Origin: Cohnella pontilimi
GTDB taxonomy: Bacteria; Bacillota; Bacilli; Paenibacillales; Paenibacillaceae
Assembly (NCBI RefSeq): GCF_005049045.1
Contig: NZ_SUPK01000006.1
Span: 186,001-250,000, forward strand
DNA length: 64,000 nt
Reading direction: 5' to 3'
The position numbers and the translations under genes were made by a program. Every line of letters starts with the position of its first letter. Within the stretch, counting starts at the first letter, position 1. The notes under the pieces are model-generated. The model did no database searches. It worked only from the letters and a program-made list of their open reading frames with translations, and had not been told where the DNA came from. Of the stretch, positions 35,927-47,003 are shown piece after piece.

Positions 35927-38596
35927 TCATCCGCGAAGTTCGGCGATCCGGGCCAACACCTTATCCCGCTTGCTCCGATAATCTTCGCCTTTGGCCCGCT
36001 CTTGCTCTACGACATGGGCGGGCGCCTTCGCGATATAACCTTCGTTGGAGAGTTTCTTCTCCACGCGCTCAACTTCAGCCTCCAAATGAGCCAGCTCTTT
36101 CTCGAGACGGGCGATTTCCTGCCCGATGTCGATCAAGCCCGCAAGAGGCAAATACAGCTCGGCGCCCGTCACCACCGCGGTCATGGCTTTGTCCGGCGGC
36201 GTCAGGCCGGCATCCAGCGTGAAAGTAGACGTATTGCAGAATCGGCGCACATACTCCTCGTTGCGGGCGAAAATGCCTTCTTCCGCGGCACCGGTCGGCT
36301 TGAGCAGCAGCTCGATTTTTTTGCCCGGCGACACGTTCACTTCGGCACGGATGTTGCGTACGGCCCGAATGACGTCCATGAGCAGCTCCATTTCTTTCAC
36401 GGCATCGGCCGCTTCGAAGGCCGCATCGTACGCAGGCCACGCGGCCAGCGTAATCGTCTCGCCCGGCTCGTGAGGCAGATGCTGCCAAATCTCTTCGGTC
36501 AAGAACGGCATGAACGGATGCAGCAGGCGAAGCGTGCGGTCCAGCACATAGGCGAGAACCGATTGCGTACTGCGCTTCGCCTGGGTGTCCGTGCCGTACA
36601 GGCTCAATTTCGCGAATTCAATGTACCAATCGCACAAGTCGTCCCAGATGAAGTTGTATAGCAGCCGTCCCGTTTCGCCAAAATCATAGTTTTCCATGAG
36701 GCGCGTAATGTCGCGGGCCGTCTCGTGGAACCGGTGCAAAATCCAGCGGTCGGAAGTGGAAAGCGGTCCGGACAAATCGATGTCCTCATGCTTGAAGCCT
36801 TCCAGGTTCATCAGCGCAAACCGGGACGCGTTCCAGATCTTGTTCGCGAAATTGCGGGCCTGCTCCACTTTTTCGAAGCGGTAACGCAAATCCTGACCCG
36901 GGGTGCTGCCCGTAGAGATCATATAGCGCATCGCATCTGCGCCGTATTGCTCGATTACATCCAGCGGATCGACGCCGTTGCCGAGCGATTTGGACATTTT
37001 GCGGCCTTCCGCATCGCGAACGAGACCGTGAATCAACACGTCTTTGAACGGAATGCGGTCGGTGAATTCCAGTGCGGTGAAAATCATCCGGGCGACCCAG
37101 AAGTAAATGATATCGTAACCCGTCACCAGCACGTCGGTCGGGTAGTATCTCTTCAAATCCTCGGTATCGTTGGGCCATCCCAAGGTGGAGAAAGGCCATA
37201 GAGCCGAGCTGAACCAAGTGTCCAGCACGTCTTCGTCCTGCTGAAGAGATTCGCTGCCGCACTTCGGGCACACCGTCAAGTCTTCCCGCGACACATGGGT
37301 TTCTCCGCATGCTTCGCAGTACCAGGCCGGAATGCGGTGCCCCCACCATAACTGCCGGGAAATACACCAGTCGCGGACATTTTCGATCCAATTCAAATAA
37401 ATCTTTTCAAAACGATCCGGAACGAAGTTTACGCCTTGGCCCGATCTCTGGTTGTCGATCGCACGCTCGGCCAGCGGCTTCATGGAGACGAACCATTGTG
37501 TCGACAAATACGGCTCGACCACCGCGCCGGAGCGCTCGCTGTGGCCCACCTGGTGGACGTGGTCCTCGATCTTGATGCAAACGCCGAGATCCTGCAGCTC
37601 CTTCACGATCGCCTTGCGGCATTCGAAGCGGTCCATGCCTTGGTAAGGCCCGGCATTCGCATTCATTCGTCCGCTCTCGTCCATCACCGTAATTTGCGGC
37701 AGGTCGTGGCGCGATCCGACCTCAAAGTCGTTCGGATCGTGCGCCGGCGTAATCTTCACCGCTCCGCTGCCGAAATCTTTCTCGACATATTCGTCTGCGA
37801 TAATCGGGATTTCGCGATTCACGATCGGCAGACGAAGCATTCGGCCGATTAGGTGCCGATATCGTTGATCTTCCGGATGAACCGCAACCGCCGTATCGCC
37901 GAGCATCGTTTCGGGTCTCGTGGTCGCCACGGTCAGATGTCCGCTTCCGTCGGCAAGAGGATATTGCAGATGATACAGGTGCCCGTTGACTTCTTTGTAT
38001 TCGACCTCGATATCGGACAGTGCCGTCCTCGCGGCGGGATCCCAGTTAATGATCCTTTTGCCGCGGTAAATCAGGCCTTTGTCATACAAACGGACGAATA
38101 CCTCACGGACGGCCTTCGAAAGGCCTTCGTCCAACGTAAAGCGCTCGCGCGAGTAGTCCAGGCTGAGACCCATTTTCGCCCATTGTTCGCGGATCGAAGC
38201 GCCATAGGTTTCCTTCCATTCCCATACTTTCTCCAAAAATGCCTCGCGGCCCAGATCGTAACGGGATTTGCCTTCCTCGCGGAGCTTTTGTTCCACCTTC
38301 GTCTGCGTGGCGATTCCCGCATGATCGGTTCCCGGGAGCCACAGGGCGTCGAACCCCTGCATCCGCTTGAAACGCACGAGAATATCTTGAAGCGTAAAAT
38401 CGAGCGCATGGCCGATGTGCAGCATGCCGGTCACGTTCGGCGGCGGAATGACGATCGTATATTTCGGTGCGTCGGGGCGCCGGCCGGCTTGAAAATACCC
38501 TTCGCGGATCCATGTGCCGTACCATTTGCGCTCGGCAACAGTCGGATCGTATGTCGTCGGCATTTCGGACTGCAGCCGTTCTTGCATTTCGGACAT
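35927..38596 (-). CDS. valS: Valyl-tRNA synthetase
   Basis: Class I synthetase of 889 aa. HIGH motif in [21 protein letters not shown] in [16 protein letters not shown], an editing domain between them ([19 protein letters not shown]), and a zinc-like cluster (CEACGETHV...CPKCGS). The C-terminal coiled coil ([23 protein letters not shown]) clamps the tRNA. A T-box leader at 38691-38963 controls it by uncharged tRNA-Val. Head of valS-folC-murC. Confidence 0.98.
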   Translation of the reverse strand: MSEMQERLQSEMPTTYDPTVAERKWYGTWIREGYFQAGRRPDAPKYTIVIPPPNVTGMLHIGHALDFTLQDILVRFKRMQGFDALWLPGTDHAGIATQTKVEQKLREEGKSRYDLGREAFLEKVWEWKETYGASIREQWAKMGLSLDYSRERFTLDEGLSKAVREVFVRLYDKGLIYRGKRIINWDPAARTALSDIEVEYKEVNGHLYHLQYPLADGSGHLTVATTRPETMLGDTAVAVHPEDQRYRHLIGRMLRLPIVNREIPIIADEYVEKDFGSGAVKITPAHDPNDFEVGSRHDLPQITVMDESGRMNANAGPYQGMDRFECRKAIVKELQDLGVCIKIEDHVHQVGHSERSGAVVEPYLSTQWFVSMKPLAERAIDNQRSGQGVNFVPDRFEKIYLNWIENVRDWCISRQLWWGHRIPAWYCEACGETHVSREDLTVCPKCGSESLQQDEDVLDTWFSSALWPFSTLGWPNDTEDLKRYYPTDVLVTGYDIIYFWVARMIFTALEFTDRIPFKDVLIHGLVRDAEGRKMSKSLGNGVDPLDVIEQYGADAMRYMISTGSTPGQDLRYRFEKVEQARNFANKIWNASRFALMNLEGFKHEDIDLSGPLSTSDRWILHRFHETARDITRLMENYDFGETGRLLYNFIWDDLCDWYIEFAKLSLYGTDTQAKRSTQSVLAYVLDRTLRLLHPFMPFLTEEIWQHLPHEPGETITLAAWPAYDAAFEAADAVKEMELLMDVIRAVRNIRAEVNVSPGKKIELLLKPTGAAEEGIFARNEEYVRRFCNTSTFTLDAGLTPPDKAMTAVVTGAELYLPLAGLIDIGQEIARLEKELAHLEAEVERVEKKLSNEGYIAKAPAHVVEQERAKGEDYRSKRDKVLARIAELRG

Positions 38597-38690
38597 TTAA
38601 GCGACAACCTCCTTAATAATTTCTCCCCAAAAAGTGACGTGCGGCTCTGAAGCTTAATCCAATTCCTTTTTGGGGACCCCGGGAAAATAC

Positions 38691-38963
38691 AAAAAACCTT
38701 CCGTCGCAAAGGACGAAAGGTTTATCTTCCGTGGTACCACCTTCGTTCCGTTCGGCTATGCAGCGGGCCGTACGGCACTTGTCGCAGGGTAACGGCTGCA
38801 ACCCGTCCCGCTCTAACCGCCGGCTCTTCGGCCAGGGCTCAATGGGGAGACTCCAGGGCGACCCGCCGCGTCACGCCGTCTGCGGAACCTCACAGCGCCG
38901 GCTGCCCGGCAGTTCCGCTCTCTGTAGGGGTGAATCGCGAACGCTTCCCTTTCCGCGTCTTTC
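38691..38963 (-). ncRNA. T-box leader of valS
   Basis: On the minus strand the T-box core AAGGTGGTACCACGG lies at 38727-38745 and is followed by a terminator hairpin (AACCTTTCGTCC...GGACGGAAGGTT-like, with TTTTTT, at 38691-38722). Because the core can pair with the left arm of that hairpin, an antiterminator can form when uncharged tRNA binds. Upstream bases contain AGAGAG and GCTGTGAG, typical of stem I. I could not fix the valine specifier codon with certainty; a GTC is present near 38853. Confidence 0.95.
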
Positions 38964-38969
38964 TATATT

Positions 38970-38998
38970 ATTCTACCCGTCTCGCCATGGAGAGTCAA
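38970..38998 (-). promoter_or_regulatory. Promoter of the valS T-box transcript
   Basis: Minus-strand TTGACT, 17 bases and TAGAAT (plus-strand ATTCTA at 38970-38975), directly upstream of the T-box leader. Confidence 0.8.
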
Positions 38999-39034
38999 TA
39001 AGGACGGGCGCAGGGCATGCCGCCCGGCGCATGC

Positions 39035-39062
39035 CAAAAAAGCCACTCCCGGAAGAGTGGCC
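39035..39062 (-). terminator. Terminator after spoVID
   Basis: GGCCACTCTTCCGGGAGTGGC followed by TTTTTT on the minus strand, about 40 bases past the spoVID stop. Confidence 0.9.
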
Positions 39063-39103
39063 AGATTGTCGACACCGGCTATGCTGCGATACACCGCTGC
39101 GGT

Positions 39104-40414
39104 TTACGACGGGATATACAGCACTTGTCCTGCCGATAAGTAAGGATCGCTGAGCCGGTTGTGCCGCTGCAGTTCCCGAGTTTGAACATGATAGCGGGCG
39201 GCGATCGTCTCCAGCGTATCATCCTTTTGGACGATGCACAGCCTCATCTTGCGGAACGATTGAGCGTCCGCGCCGTCACTTAAGAATAAACGCGTCCATT
39301 CGAGCTCGTCACCGGTGCTCTCCTTGCTTAACTTTTCGTCTGCATCCGGCACGCTCGATTCGGCTTGGGCCGACAGCATGGCCCGCAGCTCCGCCTCGCG
39401 GGCTGCGCCTTTCTCCCCCAACTGTGAAAGAAGGCCGACGCCGGTCGTTACACTGCTTGCCGATGGCTGCGGGGATTTTACTCCGAAGGCCACCTTCATT
39501 TCCGGCTTCTCATCGGGAACGGTCGAATATGCGCCCGGAATCGGAATTTCGGGCTCGGGTGGACGGCTTGACGATTCGTCTTCCCATTCCGAAGGCTCGT
39601 TCGCTCCTTTCCACTCGTATGCCTCAGGATTCAGCCATTCCTCCGCTTCATCGGACTGCGCTTGCGAATCCTGATCGCGTATCCATTGCTCCAAATCATA
39701 GGCCGGCTGCTGTTCCGCTTCCGCTTCCACCCGGATTTGGGTTTCTGCTTCGTCTTGCATCCCGATGTCCGGCTCTTGTTCTTCGATCCGCCAAACACCG
39801 GCTTCCGAAGCCGGATCGGGGGACTCAAATGGAGGAGTATCTTCGAGCGCCGGCGGAGGCTCGGACGATCTCGCTTCGTCCGGCAGCGCGGTGCCGCCCT
39901 CGTCCGACGAAGCCGGAGGTTTCGGAACTGCTTGCCGTGCGAACGGCACCGTCTCTTGCTGCTCGTCTGCATCGGGTGCCTCCGGAATGAACGGCGCCTC
40001 ATGCACGACCGTAAAGCTGTCGTCCCTCCAGACCGGAGCGTGCGAAGCGGCAGCCTGAACCCCGCGAAGCGCCAGTACGCCGGTGACATTCAAGCTGCGC
40101 GAGGACAATACGTCTACATCGAAATTATCGATTTCGATGGCCAAATCCTCCACCTTGTCGACACGGTTCATCGGCAGCGAAATTTCTACCGGAATCCAAT
40201 GCTCCAGCTGCGACGCACTATCCGCGTCGTTTAGCGGCCGATAAACGCCGGACAACAGCAAATGCCCCCTGAGCAGCACCTGATCCTCCTGGGGCAGTAC
40301 TTTCATATGGGGTACGAGTTCAATCTCTTCCAGTTCGCCGATCGCCGCAACATCCTCTGGCAGGTGCACCCGCTCATAGATGTCGAACCTTAAACCGCGT
40401 AACGGATCCGTCAC
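39104..40414 (-). CDS. spoVID: Spore coat morphogenetic protein SpoVID
   Basis: Directs encasement of the spore by the coat. The protein is 436 aa: an N-terminal conserved domain (RGLRFDIYERVHLPE, VLLRGHLLLSGVY) to about residue 125, a long acidic, disordered middle rich in Glu, Pro and Ser, and a C-terminal LysM at about 388-434 (CIVQKDDTLETIAARYHV). This is the SpoVID layout, and the place after hemL is the same as in B. subtilis. Its known partner SafA is encoded 29 kb away in this window. Confidence 0.92.
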   Translation of the reverse strand: MTDPLRGLRFDIYERVHLPEDVAAIGELEEIELVPHMKVLPQEDQVLLRGHLLLSGVYRPLNDADSASQLEHWIPVEISLPMNRVDKVEDLAIEIDNFDVDVLSSRSLNVTGVLALRGVQAAASHAPVWRDDSFTVVHEAPFIPEAPDADEQQETVPFARQAVPKPPASSDEGGTALPDEARSSEPPPALEDTPPFESPDPASEAGVWRIEEQEPDIGMQDEAETQIRVEAEAEQQPAYDLEQWIRDQDSQAQSDEAEEWLNPEAYEWKGANEPSEWEDESSSRPPEPEIPIPGAYSTVPDEKPEMKVAFGVKSPQPSASSVTTGVGLLSQLGEKGAAREAELRAMLSAQAESSVPDADEKLSKESTGDELEWTRLFLSDGADAQSFRKMRLCIVQKDDTLETIAARYHVQTRELQRHNRLSDPYLSAGQVLYIPS

Positions 40415-40521
40415 GAAAAACGTCCTCCTTTCGGCATCGCGCCCGAGCGTGCCGGGCCTTTGACAGCTTTCCTATTTATCTATATGCCGGGGAAAATCGG
40501 GCATGCCTCACTGTTGCCGAA

Positions 40522-40567
40522 AAGCAAACAACCCCGCCCGATGCCGGCAGGGCATATCGAACGGGGA
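40522..40567 (-). terminator. Probable terminator after hemL
   Basis: Minus-strand CCCCGTTCGATATGCC and GGCATCGGGCGGGG form an imperfect but long stem, followed by TTGTTTGCTTTT. It lies between hemL and spoVID. Confidence 0.65.
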
Positions 40568-40582
40568 GCGGAAAAGGCTTTA

Positions 40583-41890
40583 TTACAAACTGCGAAGAGC
40601 TTCGCGGTGAGCTTCAATCGTGAGATCGATATCATCCTCAGTATGCACCGTGGAAAGGAACCATCCTTCGAACGGAGAAGGCGCGATGTTCACTCCTCCG
40701 TCGAGAAGGCTGCGGAATACTGCGCGGAACGTTTCTCCGTTGGCGGTTCGCGCCGTGTCGTAGTTGACGACCTTGGTATCGGTAAAGAAAGGGCAAACCA
40801 TGGAGCCGACGCGGTTGATCGTCATCGGGACGCCGGCTTCACGGGCGTTAGCCTCTAAACCGGTCTGCAGACGGGCGGCCAAGCTTTCCAGCTGCTCGTA
40901 TTTTTGCGGAGTCATCAGCTTCAGCGTCGTGTATCCCGCGGTCATGGCGAGCGGATTGCCAGACAACGTGCCGGCTTGATAAATCGGGCCGACCGGCGCG
41001 ATCTGCTCCATGATATCGCGTTTTCCGCCGTATGCCCCGACCGGCAGGCCTCCGCCGATCACCTTGCCCAGGCAGGTCAGATCCGGCGTCACGCCGTACA
41101 AACCTTGCGCGCAGTTCAGATGGACGCGGAAGCCGGTCATCACTTCGTCAAAAATGAGCAGGCTGCCATACTGGGTCGTCACATCGCGCAGTCCTTGGAG
41201 AAAACCGGGCAGCGGCGGCACGACGCCCATATTGCCCGCTACAGGTTCCACGATGATGGCGGCAATTTCTTCTCCGAAACGCTCGAAGGCCAGTTTGACG
41301 GAATCCAGGTCATTGTATGGTACCGCGATCGTATTGGCGGCGACGCTCTCGGGCACTCCCGGACTGTCTGGGAGTCCCAGGGTGGCCACACCGGATCCGG
41401 CCTTGATCAGCAAACTGTCGGCATGACCATGGTAGGAACCTTCGAACTTGAGAATTTTACTCCGTTTGGTGTAGCCGCGCGCCAGACGCAGGGCGCTCAT
41501 CGTCGCCTCCGTACCGGAGTTGACCATGCGCACCACTTCCACGGAAGGCACACGCTCGCAAACCAGCTCCGCCATCTCCGTCTCCAGCTCCGTTGGCGCG
41601 CCGAAGCTCGTCCCTTTTTCCGCCGTACGCTTCAGCGCTTCGACGACCTCCGGATGCGCGTGTCCGGCGATCAGGGGTCCCCAAGACAGGACGTAGTCAA
41701 TATAACTCTGTCCGTCGATGTCCGTAATTCGGCTGCCCGATGCCCGTTCAATCACGAGCGGAGTGATGCCGACCGACTTAAACGCGCGAACCGGACTGTT
41801 CACCCCGCCAGGGAGGACCTTCTTTGCCCGTTCGAAAGCTTCTTTAGAACGTGAATCCGTGCGAACCTGTTTTTCGCTCATGTGCGTCAC
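40583..41890 (-). CDS. hemL: Glutamate-1-semialdehyde 2,1-aminomutase
   Basis: PLP enzyme of 435 aa that makes 5-aminolevulinate from glutamate-1-semialdehyde. The Schiff-base lysine lies in [18 protein letters not shown]. Other landmarks are [28 protein letters not shown] and [10 protein letters not shown]. Last gene of the hem operon, 24 bases after hemB. Confidence 0.97.
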   Translation of the reverse strand: MTHMSEKQVRTDSRSKEAFERAKKVLPGGVNSPVRAFKSVGITPLVIERASGSRITDIDGQSYIDYVLSWGPLIAGHAHPEVVEALKRTAEKGTSFGAPTELETEMAELVCERVPSVEVVRMVNSGTEATMSALRLARGYTKRSKILKFEGSYHGHADSLLIKAGSGVATLGLPDSPGVPESVAANTIAVPYNDLDSVKLAFERFGEEIAAIIVEPVAGNMGVVPPLPGFLQGLRDVTTQYGSLLIFDEVMTGFRVHLNCAQGLYGVTPDLTCLGKVIGGGLPVGAYGGKRDIMEQIAPVGPIYQAGTLSGNPLAMTAGYTTLKLMTPQKYEQLESLAARLQTGLEANAREAGVPMTINRVGSMVCPFFTDTKVVNYDTARTANGETFRAVFRSLLDGGVNIAPSPFEGWFLSTVHTEDDIDLTIEAHREALRSL

Positions 41891-41914
41891 ATCCTCATCT
41901 GAGAAATTGGAAAG

Positions 41915-42916
41915 TTACTCTCCGCGCAGCCAGCGCACGGCGTCTTTCGCGTGATAGGTGATGATGAGATCGGCGCCGGCCCGTTTCATGCCCGTCAACG
42001 TTTCGAGCACGATCGCTTTCTCATCGATCCAGCCCTGCATCGCGGCCGCTTTCACCATCGAGTATTCCGCGCTTACGTTATAAATGACAAGCGGAAGATC
42101 GAACCGGTCTTTCAGCATCCGGACGATATCCAGGTAGGCGAGACCCGGTTTCACCATCAGGAAATCGGCGCCTTCGTCCACGTCCGTTGCCGCTTCGCGA
42201 AGCGCTTCGCGGGCGTTCGCCGCATCCATCTGATACGATCTCCGGTCGCCGAATTGCGGGGCGGATTGCGCAGCTTCCCGGAAAGGACCGTAATACGCCG
42301 AAGCATATTTTACTGAATAAGACATAATCGGGACATCAAGAAATCCGGCCTCATCCAGTCCTTGACGGATCGCTGTGACGAAACCGTCCATCATGTTCGA
42401 AGGAGCGATAATGTCCGCCCCTGCTCTCGCTTGAGACACCGCGGTACGAACGAGAAGCGCCAACGACTCGTCATTATCGACGACGGCGGTATCGCCGTGA
42501 CGGTGCACGACGCCGCAATGCCCATGGTCGGTAAATTCGCAAAGGCACGTATCCGCGATCACGATCAACTGCGGATAACGGTCTTTCATCCGTCGAATCG
42601 CTTCCTGCACGATGCCGTTCTCATCATACGCACATGTACCGGCAGCGTCTTTCTCGGCGGCGCTCGGAACTCCGAAAACTAGCACCGCTTTGATCCCCAG
42701 AGATACGATTTCATCCAACTCCTGATTCATTGTATCCAGGGACCAATTGTACACGCCGGGCATCGAAGAGATTTCTTGACGAACTCCTTCGCCTTGCGCG
42801 ATAAAGATCGGAGCGATCAAATCGTCCACGTTCAGAACCGTCTCGCGAACCAAGCTCCGCATGGCGGCCGTGGAACGCAGTCTTCTATGCCTTGTAAGAG
42901 GGTAAGCCATGTCCAT
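41915..42916 (-). CDS. hemB: Porphobilinogen synthase (5-aminolevulinate dehydratase)
   Basis: Condenses two 5-aminolevulinates to porphobilinogen. Of 333 aa, the zinc-type active site is [14 protein letters not shown], and the two catalytic lysines are in [14 protein letters not shown] and [12 protein letters not shown]. The start at 42916 has AAAGGAG five bases upstream; the upstream in-frame extension lies within cobA/hemD. It overlaps the end of cobA/hemD by 32 bases, so the two are coupled. Confidence 0.97.
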   Translation of the reverse strand: MDMAYPLTRHRRLRSTAAMRSLVRETVLNVDDLIAPIFIAQGEGVRQEISSMPGVYNWSLDTMNQELDEIVSLGIKAVLVFGVPSAAEKDAAGTCAYDENGIVQEAIRRMKDRYPQLIVIADTCLCEFTDHGHCGVVHRHGDTAVVDNDESLALLVRTAVSQARAGADIIAPSNMMDGFVTAIRQGLDEAGFLDVPIMSYSVKYASAYYGPFREAAQSAPQFGDRRSYQMDAANAREALREAATDVDEGADFLMVKPGLAYLDIVRMLKDRFDLPLVIYNVSAEYSMVKAAAMQGWIDEKAIVLETLTGMKRAGADLIITYHAKDAVRWLRGE

Positions 42917-44468
42917 CCGTTCTCCTTTCTTGATGAAGCCGTTTATTTGACAATGCCGTGACCAATCCGTCGATGGTCGACGGTTCGGCAAGCGCCGTGA
43001 CCGTAAGGCCTTGCTCCTCCGCCGTGCGGGCCGTGATCGGTCCGATGCAGGCGATCTCCACCCCGCTTAGCAAGCGTGCCGGATCTTCCACTCCGGAGTG
43101 CTTAAGCGCATCTACAAAGTTAACGACGGTAGACGAACTCGTGAAGGTCACGACATGAATCTCTCCGTTTTGCAGCATTTCCAGCAAGAAGGGATCCTTT
43201 TTTTCGGCCGGCACCGTGACGTAGGTATCGATTACGACAGGTTCGACGCCTAACCGTTCCAGCTCTCTCGGAAGGATCACGCGGGCCAGATCTCCGCGGG
43301 GGAGCAACGCTTTCTGACCGGCTTTGATAGGACCGGACAATGATTCCAGAAGTCCTTCCGCGCGGTATTTCTCCGGCAGCAGCTCCGACCGTACGCCGCG
43401 TGCGGCAAGCGCTTCGCCCGTCTTGGGACCGACTGCCGCAAACCGGGCCTTGTGGAAGCGGCGGATATCGACGCCGAAATGATCGAGCCATCGAAAAAAA
43501 TAGTCGACACCGTTCACGCTCGTCAAGAGCACCCAATCATAGCTTTCCGCATCCGCCAATGCATGGCGGACGCGCTCTACCGCTTCCGCGGAATCCGGAA
43601 GCCGGGTTTCGATGACCGGAAACTCGTACGGTTCGCCGCCGAGCTCGTAGATCTTGTCGGCCAACTCGCTGGCCTGCGAACGAGAGCGGGTCACCAGTAC
43701 GCGCAGCCCGAACAACGGCTTGTCCTCAATCCATGCCAAAGTCTCCCGCTGCCTCACTACCTCACCGACAACGATGACGGCAGGGGGCTGAAAATTTGCT
43801 TCTTTGACGCGCTCTTCGATATCGGCAAGCGTTCCGGTTAACGTGCGCTGCTCCGCCCGCGTTCCCCAGCGGATGAGGGCGACGGGCGTTTCCGGCGACC
43901 TGCCGTGTTTGATCAACTGCTCTGCTATATACCCGATTTTAGCGACACCCATCAGGAAAACGAGCGTGCCGGTCGCATGCGTGACCTTGTCCCATTGGAT
44001 GGAACGGTCGAGTTTGTCGGGGCTTTCGTGTCCGGTAATGACGGAAAAAGAAGAAGCCAGGTCCCGATGCGTGACCGGGATTCCCGCATAAGCCGGCACC
44101 GCGATCGCCGACGTGATGCCGGGAATGATTTCATAAGGAATGCCGTGCTGCCCCAACAGCTCCGCCTCTTCTCCGACCCGGCCGAAAACGGTCGGATCGC
44201 CGCCTTTGAGCCGGGTCACCGTTTTACCCTGCAAGGCCAAATCGACAAGCAGCCGGTTGATGTCCTCCTGCTTCATCGTATGGCGGTCCGTCAGCTTCCC
44301 GACATAAATGAGCTCGGCGTCCGGCCGGGCACGGTTCAGCAGCTGCGGGCCGGCCAACCGGTCGTATACGACGCAGTCCGACTTCTGCAGCGCCTCAAGT
44401 CCTTTGACGGTGATCAGCTTCGGGTCGCCCGGTCCTGCGCCCACCAAATACACCCTGCCCTTGGTCAT
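42885..44468 (-). CDS. cobA-hemD: Fused uroporphyrinogen-III methyltransferase / uroporphyrinogen-III synthase (CobA-HemD)
   Basis: Bifunctional protein of 527 aa. Residues 1 to about 245 are [22 protein letters not shown], the [18 protein letters not shown] loop, [19 protein letters not shown]. From about 258 on is HemD ([47 protein letters not shown]). The first half sends uroporphyrinogen III to precorrin-2 for sirohaem; the second closes the tetrapyrrole ring. Separate genes are the rule in B. subtilis. ATG follows GAGGGAG, with the hemC stop four bases upstream of it. Confidence 0.96.
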   Translation of the reverse strand: MTKGRVYLVGAGPGDPKLITVKGLEALQKSDCVVYDRLAGPQLLNRARPDAELIYVGKLTDRHTMKQEDINRLLVDLALQGKTVTRLKGGDPTVFGRVGEEAELLGQHGIPYEIIPGITSAIAVPAYAGIPVTHRDLASSFSVITGHESPDKLDRSIQWDKVTHATGTLVFLMGVAKIGYIAEQLIKHGRSPETPVALIRWGTRAEQRTLTGTLADIEERVKEANFQPPAVIVVGEVVRQRETLAWIEDKPLFGLRVLVTRSRSQASELADKIYELGGEPYEFPVIETRLPDSAEAVERVRHALADAESYDWVLLTSVNGVDYFFRWLDHFGVDIRRFHKARFAAVGPKTGEALAARGVRSELLPEKYRAEGLLESLSGPIKAGQKALLPRGDLARVILPRELERLGVEPVVIDTYVTVPAEKKDPFLLEMLQNGEIHVVTFTSSSTVVNFVDALKHSGVEDPARLLSGVEIACIGPITARTAEEQGLTVTALAEPSTIDGLVTALSNKRLHQERRTDGHGLPSYKA

Positions 44469-44472
44469 GTCG

Positions 44473-45417
44473 TTACTCCCTCGCTTCCGCCAGGATCGTG
44501 TCCGCTCCCCGCGCCAGAAGCGCCTGTGCAACGATCTCGCCGACCCGTTCCGGATCCGTTCCCGATGCCGTCTCTTTCAGCAGCCTCTTTCCGTCCGGAG
44601 ATGCGACCATACCGGTCAGCACGATTTCCGCACCGTCCGTCGTTTCCGCATAAGCGCCAATCGGCACCTGACAGCCGCCGTTCAGCAATCCGAGCAGCCT
44701 TCGTTCGGCCGCTACGGTCCGCGCTGTGTGCTCGTCGTTAAACCTTGCGAGCAATTCCAGTACTTCTTCGTCGTCCGCCCGGCATTCGACGGCAAGCGCG
44801 CCTTGACCGACCGCAGGCAAGCAGAGCGCCGACGGTAAATAGGAGGTGATGCGGTCTTTCCACCCCATCCGGTGCAAACCTGCCGCTGCGAGCAGAATCG
44901 CGTCGAATCCTTCCTCCTCCAGCTTGCGCAATCGCGTGTCGATATTCCCTCGGATCGATTCGATGTGCAAATCCGGTCTCGCCGCCTGCAGCTGCGCGGA
45001 CCTTCGCAAGCTGCTCGTGCCGACGCGCGCTCCGTGCGGCAGCTCGTCCACGCTTCCGGCTGTCCGGCTGATCAAGCAATCCCGAGGATCTTCCCGTTTC
45101 GGCACAGCGCCCAGCACAAGCCCGTCCGGCAGCTCAAACGGCATGTCCTTCATGCTATGTACCGCCATGTCGATATCGCCGTCGAGCAGCGCCTGCTCAA
45201 TCTCCTTGACGAATAAGCCTTTGCCTCCGACTTTGGACAACGTAACGTCGAGAATCCGATCTCCGCGGGTGACGATCGGCTTCAGTTCGAATGTATAGGG
45301 CAAGCCAGCGGCTTCGCATATCGCTTGAAGGCTGTCGACGGTTTGTCCGGTTTGCGTCAGCGCGAGCGCGCTTTGCCGGGTGCCGACGACGATACGGCGT
45401 TTGAATGGTGTGGTCAA
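44473..45417 (-). CDS. hemC: Hydroxymethylbilane synthase
   Basis: Polymerises four porphobilinogens. The 314-aa protein has [15 protein letters not shown] at the N terminus, the catalytic-site segment [22 protein letters not shown], and the cofactor-bearing cysteine in [13 protein letters not shown]. It overlaps the sirC stop by four bases. Confidence 0.98.
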   Translation of the reverse strand: MTTPFKRRIVVGTRQSALALTQTGQTVDSLQAICEAAGLPYTFELKPIVTRGDRILDVTLSKVGGKGLFVKEIEQALLDGDIDMAVHSMKDMPFELPDGLVLGAVPKREDPRDCLISRTAGSVDELPHGARVGTSSLRRSAQLQAARPDLHIESIRGNIDTRLRKLEEEGFDAILLAAAGLHRMGWKDRITSYLPSALCLPAVGQGALAVECRADDEEVLELLARFNDEHTARTVAAERRLLGLLNGGCQVPIGAYAETTDGAEIVLTGMVASPDGKRLLKETASGTDPERVGEIVAQALLARGADTILAEARE

Positions 45418-46085
45418 TGGTTCTCCTCCTTTGGCTTTGCTGCCTCCGCACGGCTTCTCAGCCGTTCAAGCAGCTTGCCGGGCTGAGACTTCAGCCAGCC
45501 GGCCTGCCGCCATTCTTCAAGCGCATCCGGTTCCACAGCAGCCAACAGAAGAAGGCGCCGTTCCTCAGGATCCGCCACATGCTCCTTCACAGCACGGCGA
45601 ATATGTCCAAGCGCATCGGCATATACCGAATACTCAGGCCCATATCGGGCCGATAACTCCCGCACCACACGGGCGGCCAACGCCGGTCCCGCGCCCGAAA
45701 CTCCGGCAGCCAGCACGAAGCGTCCCCGCCTCAGCACGGCCGGAACCATAAAGTCCCCGGCTTCGCCGTTATCCGCCACATTGGCCGGAATCCCCAACAA
45801 CCGCGCGGACTCGGCCAATCGCCGGTTTACGTCCGGCTCGCCCGTTGCGGCGAACACGAGCGCGGCTCCTTCTAGATCATCGTCTACAGCTTCCCGAGGG
45901 ATCCATAGAATGCCGCCGTTGTCCGCGAGCTCTCGCAACTTCGGCGTCAACTGCGGACTGACGACGATCACTCTGGCGCCGGCGCTTAGCAGACCCGCGA
46001 TTTTACGCTCCGCCACGGGTCCGCCGCCTGCCACCAAGCATTTTTTTTCGCTGATGTTCAGCATGACAGGATACCATTCCGCCAA
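45414..46085 (-). CDS. sirC: Precorrin-2 dehydrogenase (SirC/YlnF-like)
   Basis: NAD-dependent oxidation of precorrin-2 to sirohydrochlorin, on the sirohaem branch. The protein is 223 aa with the Rossmann motif [13 protein letters not shown] and the family block [20 protein letters not shown]. The C-terminal domain may also chelate iron, as in Met8p, but this is not certain. It starts with TTG after GAGGG. Together with CobA it completes two of the three steps to sirohaem; a separate ferrochelatase is not seen here. Confidence 0.92.
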   Translation of the reverse strand: MAEWYPVMLNISEKKCLVAGGGPVAERKIAGLLSAGARVIVVSPQLTPKLRELADNGGILWIPREAVDDDLEGAALVFAATGEPDVNRRLAESARLLGIPANVADNGEAGDFMVPAVLRRGRFVLAAGVSGAGPALAARVVRELSARYGPEYSVYADALGHIRRAVKEHVADPEERRLLLLAAVEPDALEEWRQAGWLKSQPGKLLERLRSRAEAAKPKEENH

Positions 46086-46124
46086 CCCGGTCCACCCTCT
46101 CTCTCGTTCACGTGGAAGCCCAGA

Positions 46125-46946
46125 TTATAACCACCGGTGAAACGCGGAACCGGAATTCGCGAAAAAACCGGCCACCAGCAAGACGTATCCGAACAGGTTC
46201 CAGCGCGCAAGCCTTGTCCCGTCGTCTGCCGAAGCCATTCGCCTGAATAGATAGACGAAATACAGGACGGCGGCCGCGAAAGAAAACAGCACCTTTTCGT
46301 CCAGCAAAAATTCGGATCTCCCGTCCTGCATTAACGCAGCTGCGCCTGTCGACAAAGACAGGAACAGCAGCGGCACCCCGATCAGCCCCGCGCGAAAAGC
46401 GTAGAGATCGATCAGCTCCAGACTGGGCATGCGCGTCATCATCGGCGTCCAGCGCTTCTTTTTGAGCATGCGGTGCAAAAACAAATACATGCCGGCGAGA
46501 ACTGCGGCGACTGTAAGCACGGCAAACGCAACCGTAATCAACCCGATATGAAGCACGAGCAGGCGTCTGGCGACTTCCCACGCGGACAGCTGCATGCTCC
46601 GGTCCGGCCTCTGCAGCAGGTTGAGCGCCAGCACGGCAAACCCTGCGGCGTTCACGAGCAGAACGAGCAGCTCCGCCCGGATCCAGCGGTTCACAATGAA
46701 TGAGATGGACACGAGAAGCCAGGAGACGAAAAATAAAAACTCTCTCGGTGTAATTTCCGCCATCGAGAAGCTTTGAAACAGCAGGATGAGCAAAAAGACG
46801 GTTTGCAGCAACCAGACGAAAACAAGCAGCCCTGTGCCGACTTTCCTTGCGCTCCGGTTGCCGGAAGCGGCGTCGGATACGAAGAACAGCAGGCTCAGGG
46901 CATATACGTAAAGTACGGCATCGGTCAGCCAATCTTGGGTCAACAT
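46125..46946 (-). CDS. hemX: HemX / CcsA-like cytochrome c assembly family membrane protein
   Basis: Membrane protein of 273 aa with about eight hydrophobic segments. It has the CcsA-like segments LLVLHIGLITVAFAVLTVAAVLAGMYLFLH and the following basic RMLKKKRW. In B. subtilis HemX lies just after hemA and lowers HemA levels; a cytochrome assembly function is suggested only by fold. The ATG at 46946 has GGGGAGG 12 bases upstream, which is a long spacing, so the start is less sure. Confidence 0.87.
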   Translation of the reverse strand: MLTQDWLTDAVLYVYALSLLFFVSDAASGNRSARKVGTGLLVFVWLLQTVFLLILLFQSFSMAEITPREFLFFVSWLLVSISFIVNRWIRAELLVLLVNAAGFAVLALNLLQRPDRSMQLSAWEVARRLLVLHIGLITVAFAVLTVAAVLAGMYLFLHRMLKKKRWTPMMTRMPSLELIDLYAFRAGLIGVPLLFLSLSTGAAALMQDGRSEFLLDEKVLFSFAAAVLYFVYLFRRMASADDGTRLARWNLFGYVLLVAGFFANSGSAFHRWL

Positions 46947-47003
46947 GGGGGTTATGAGCCTCCCCTCATCCCGGGACATCGGCCGGTAAGCCCCGTTAAA
47001 TGT

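Noticed and set aside
38597..39103. Possible small gene in the 0.5-kb gap upstream of valS (for example 38731-39153 on the plus strand)
   Set aside because: The space is explained by the T-box leader, its promoter and the spoVID terminator.
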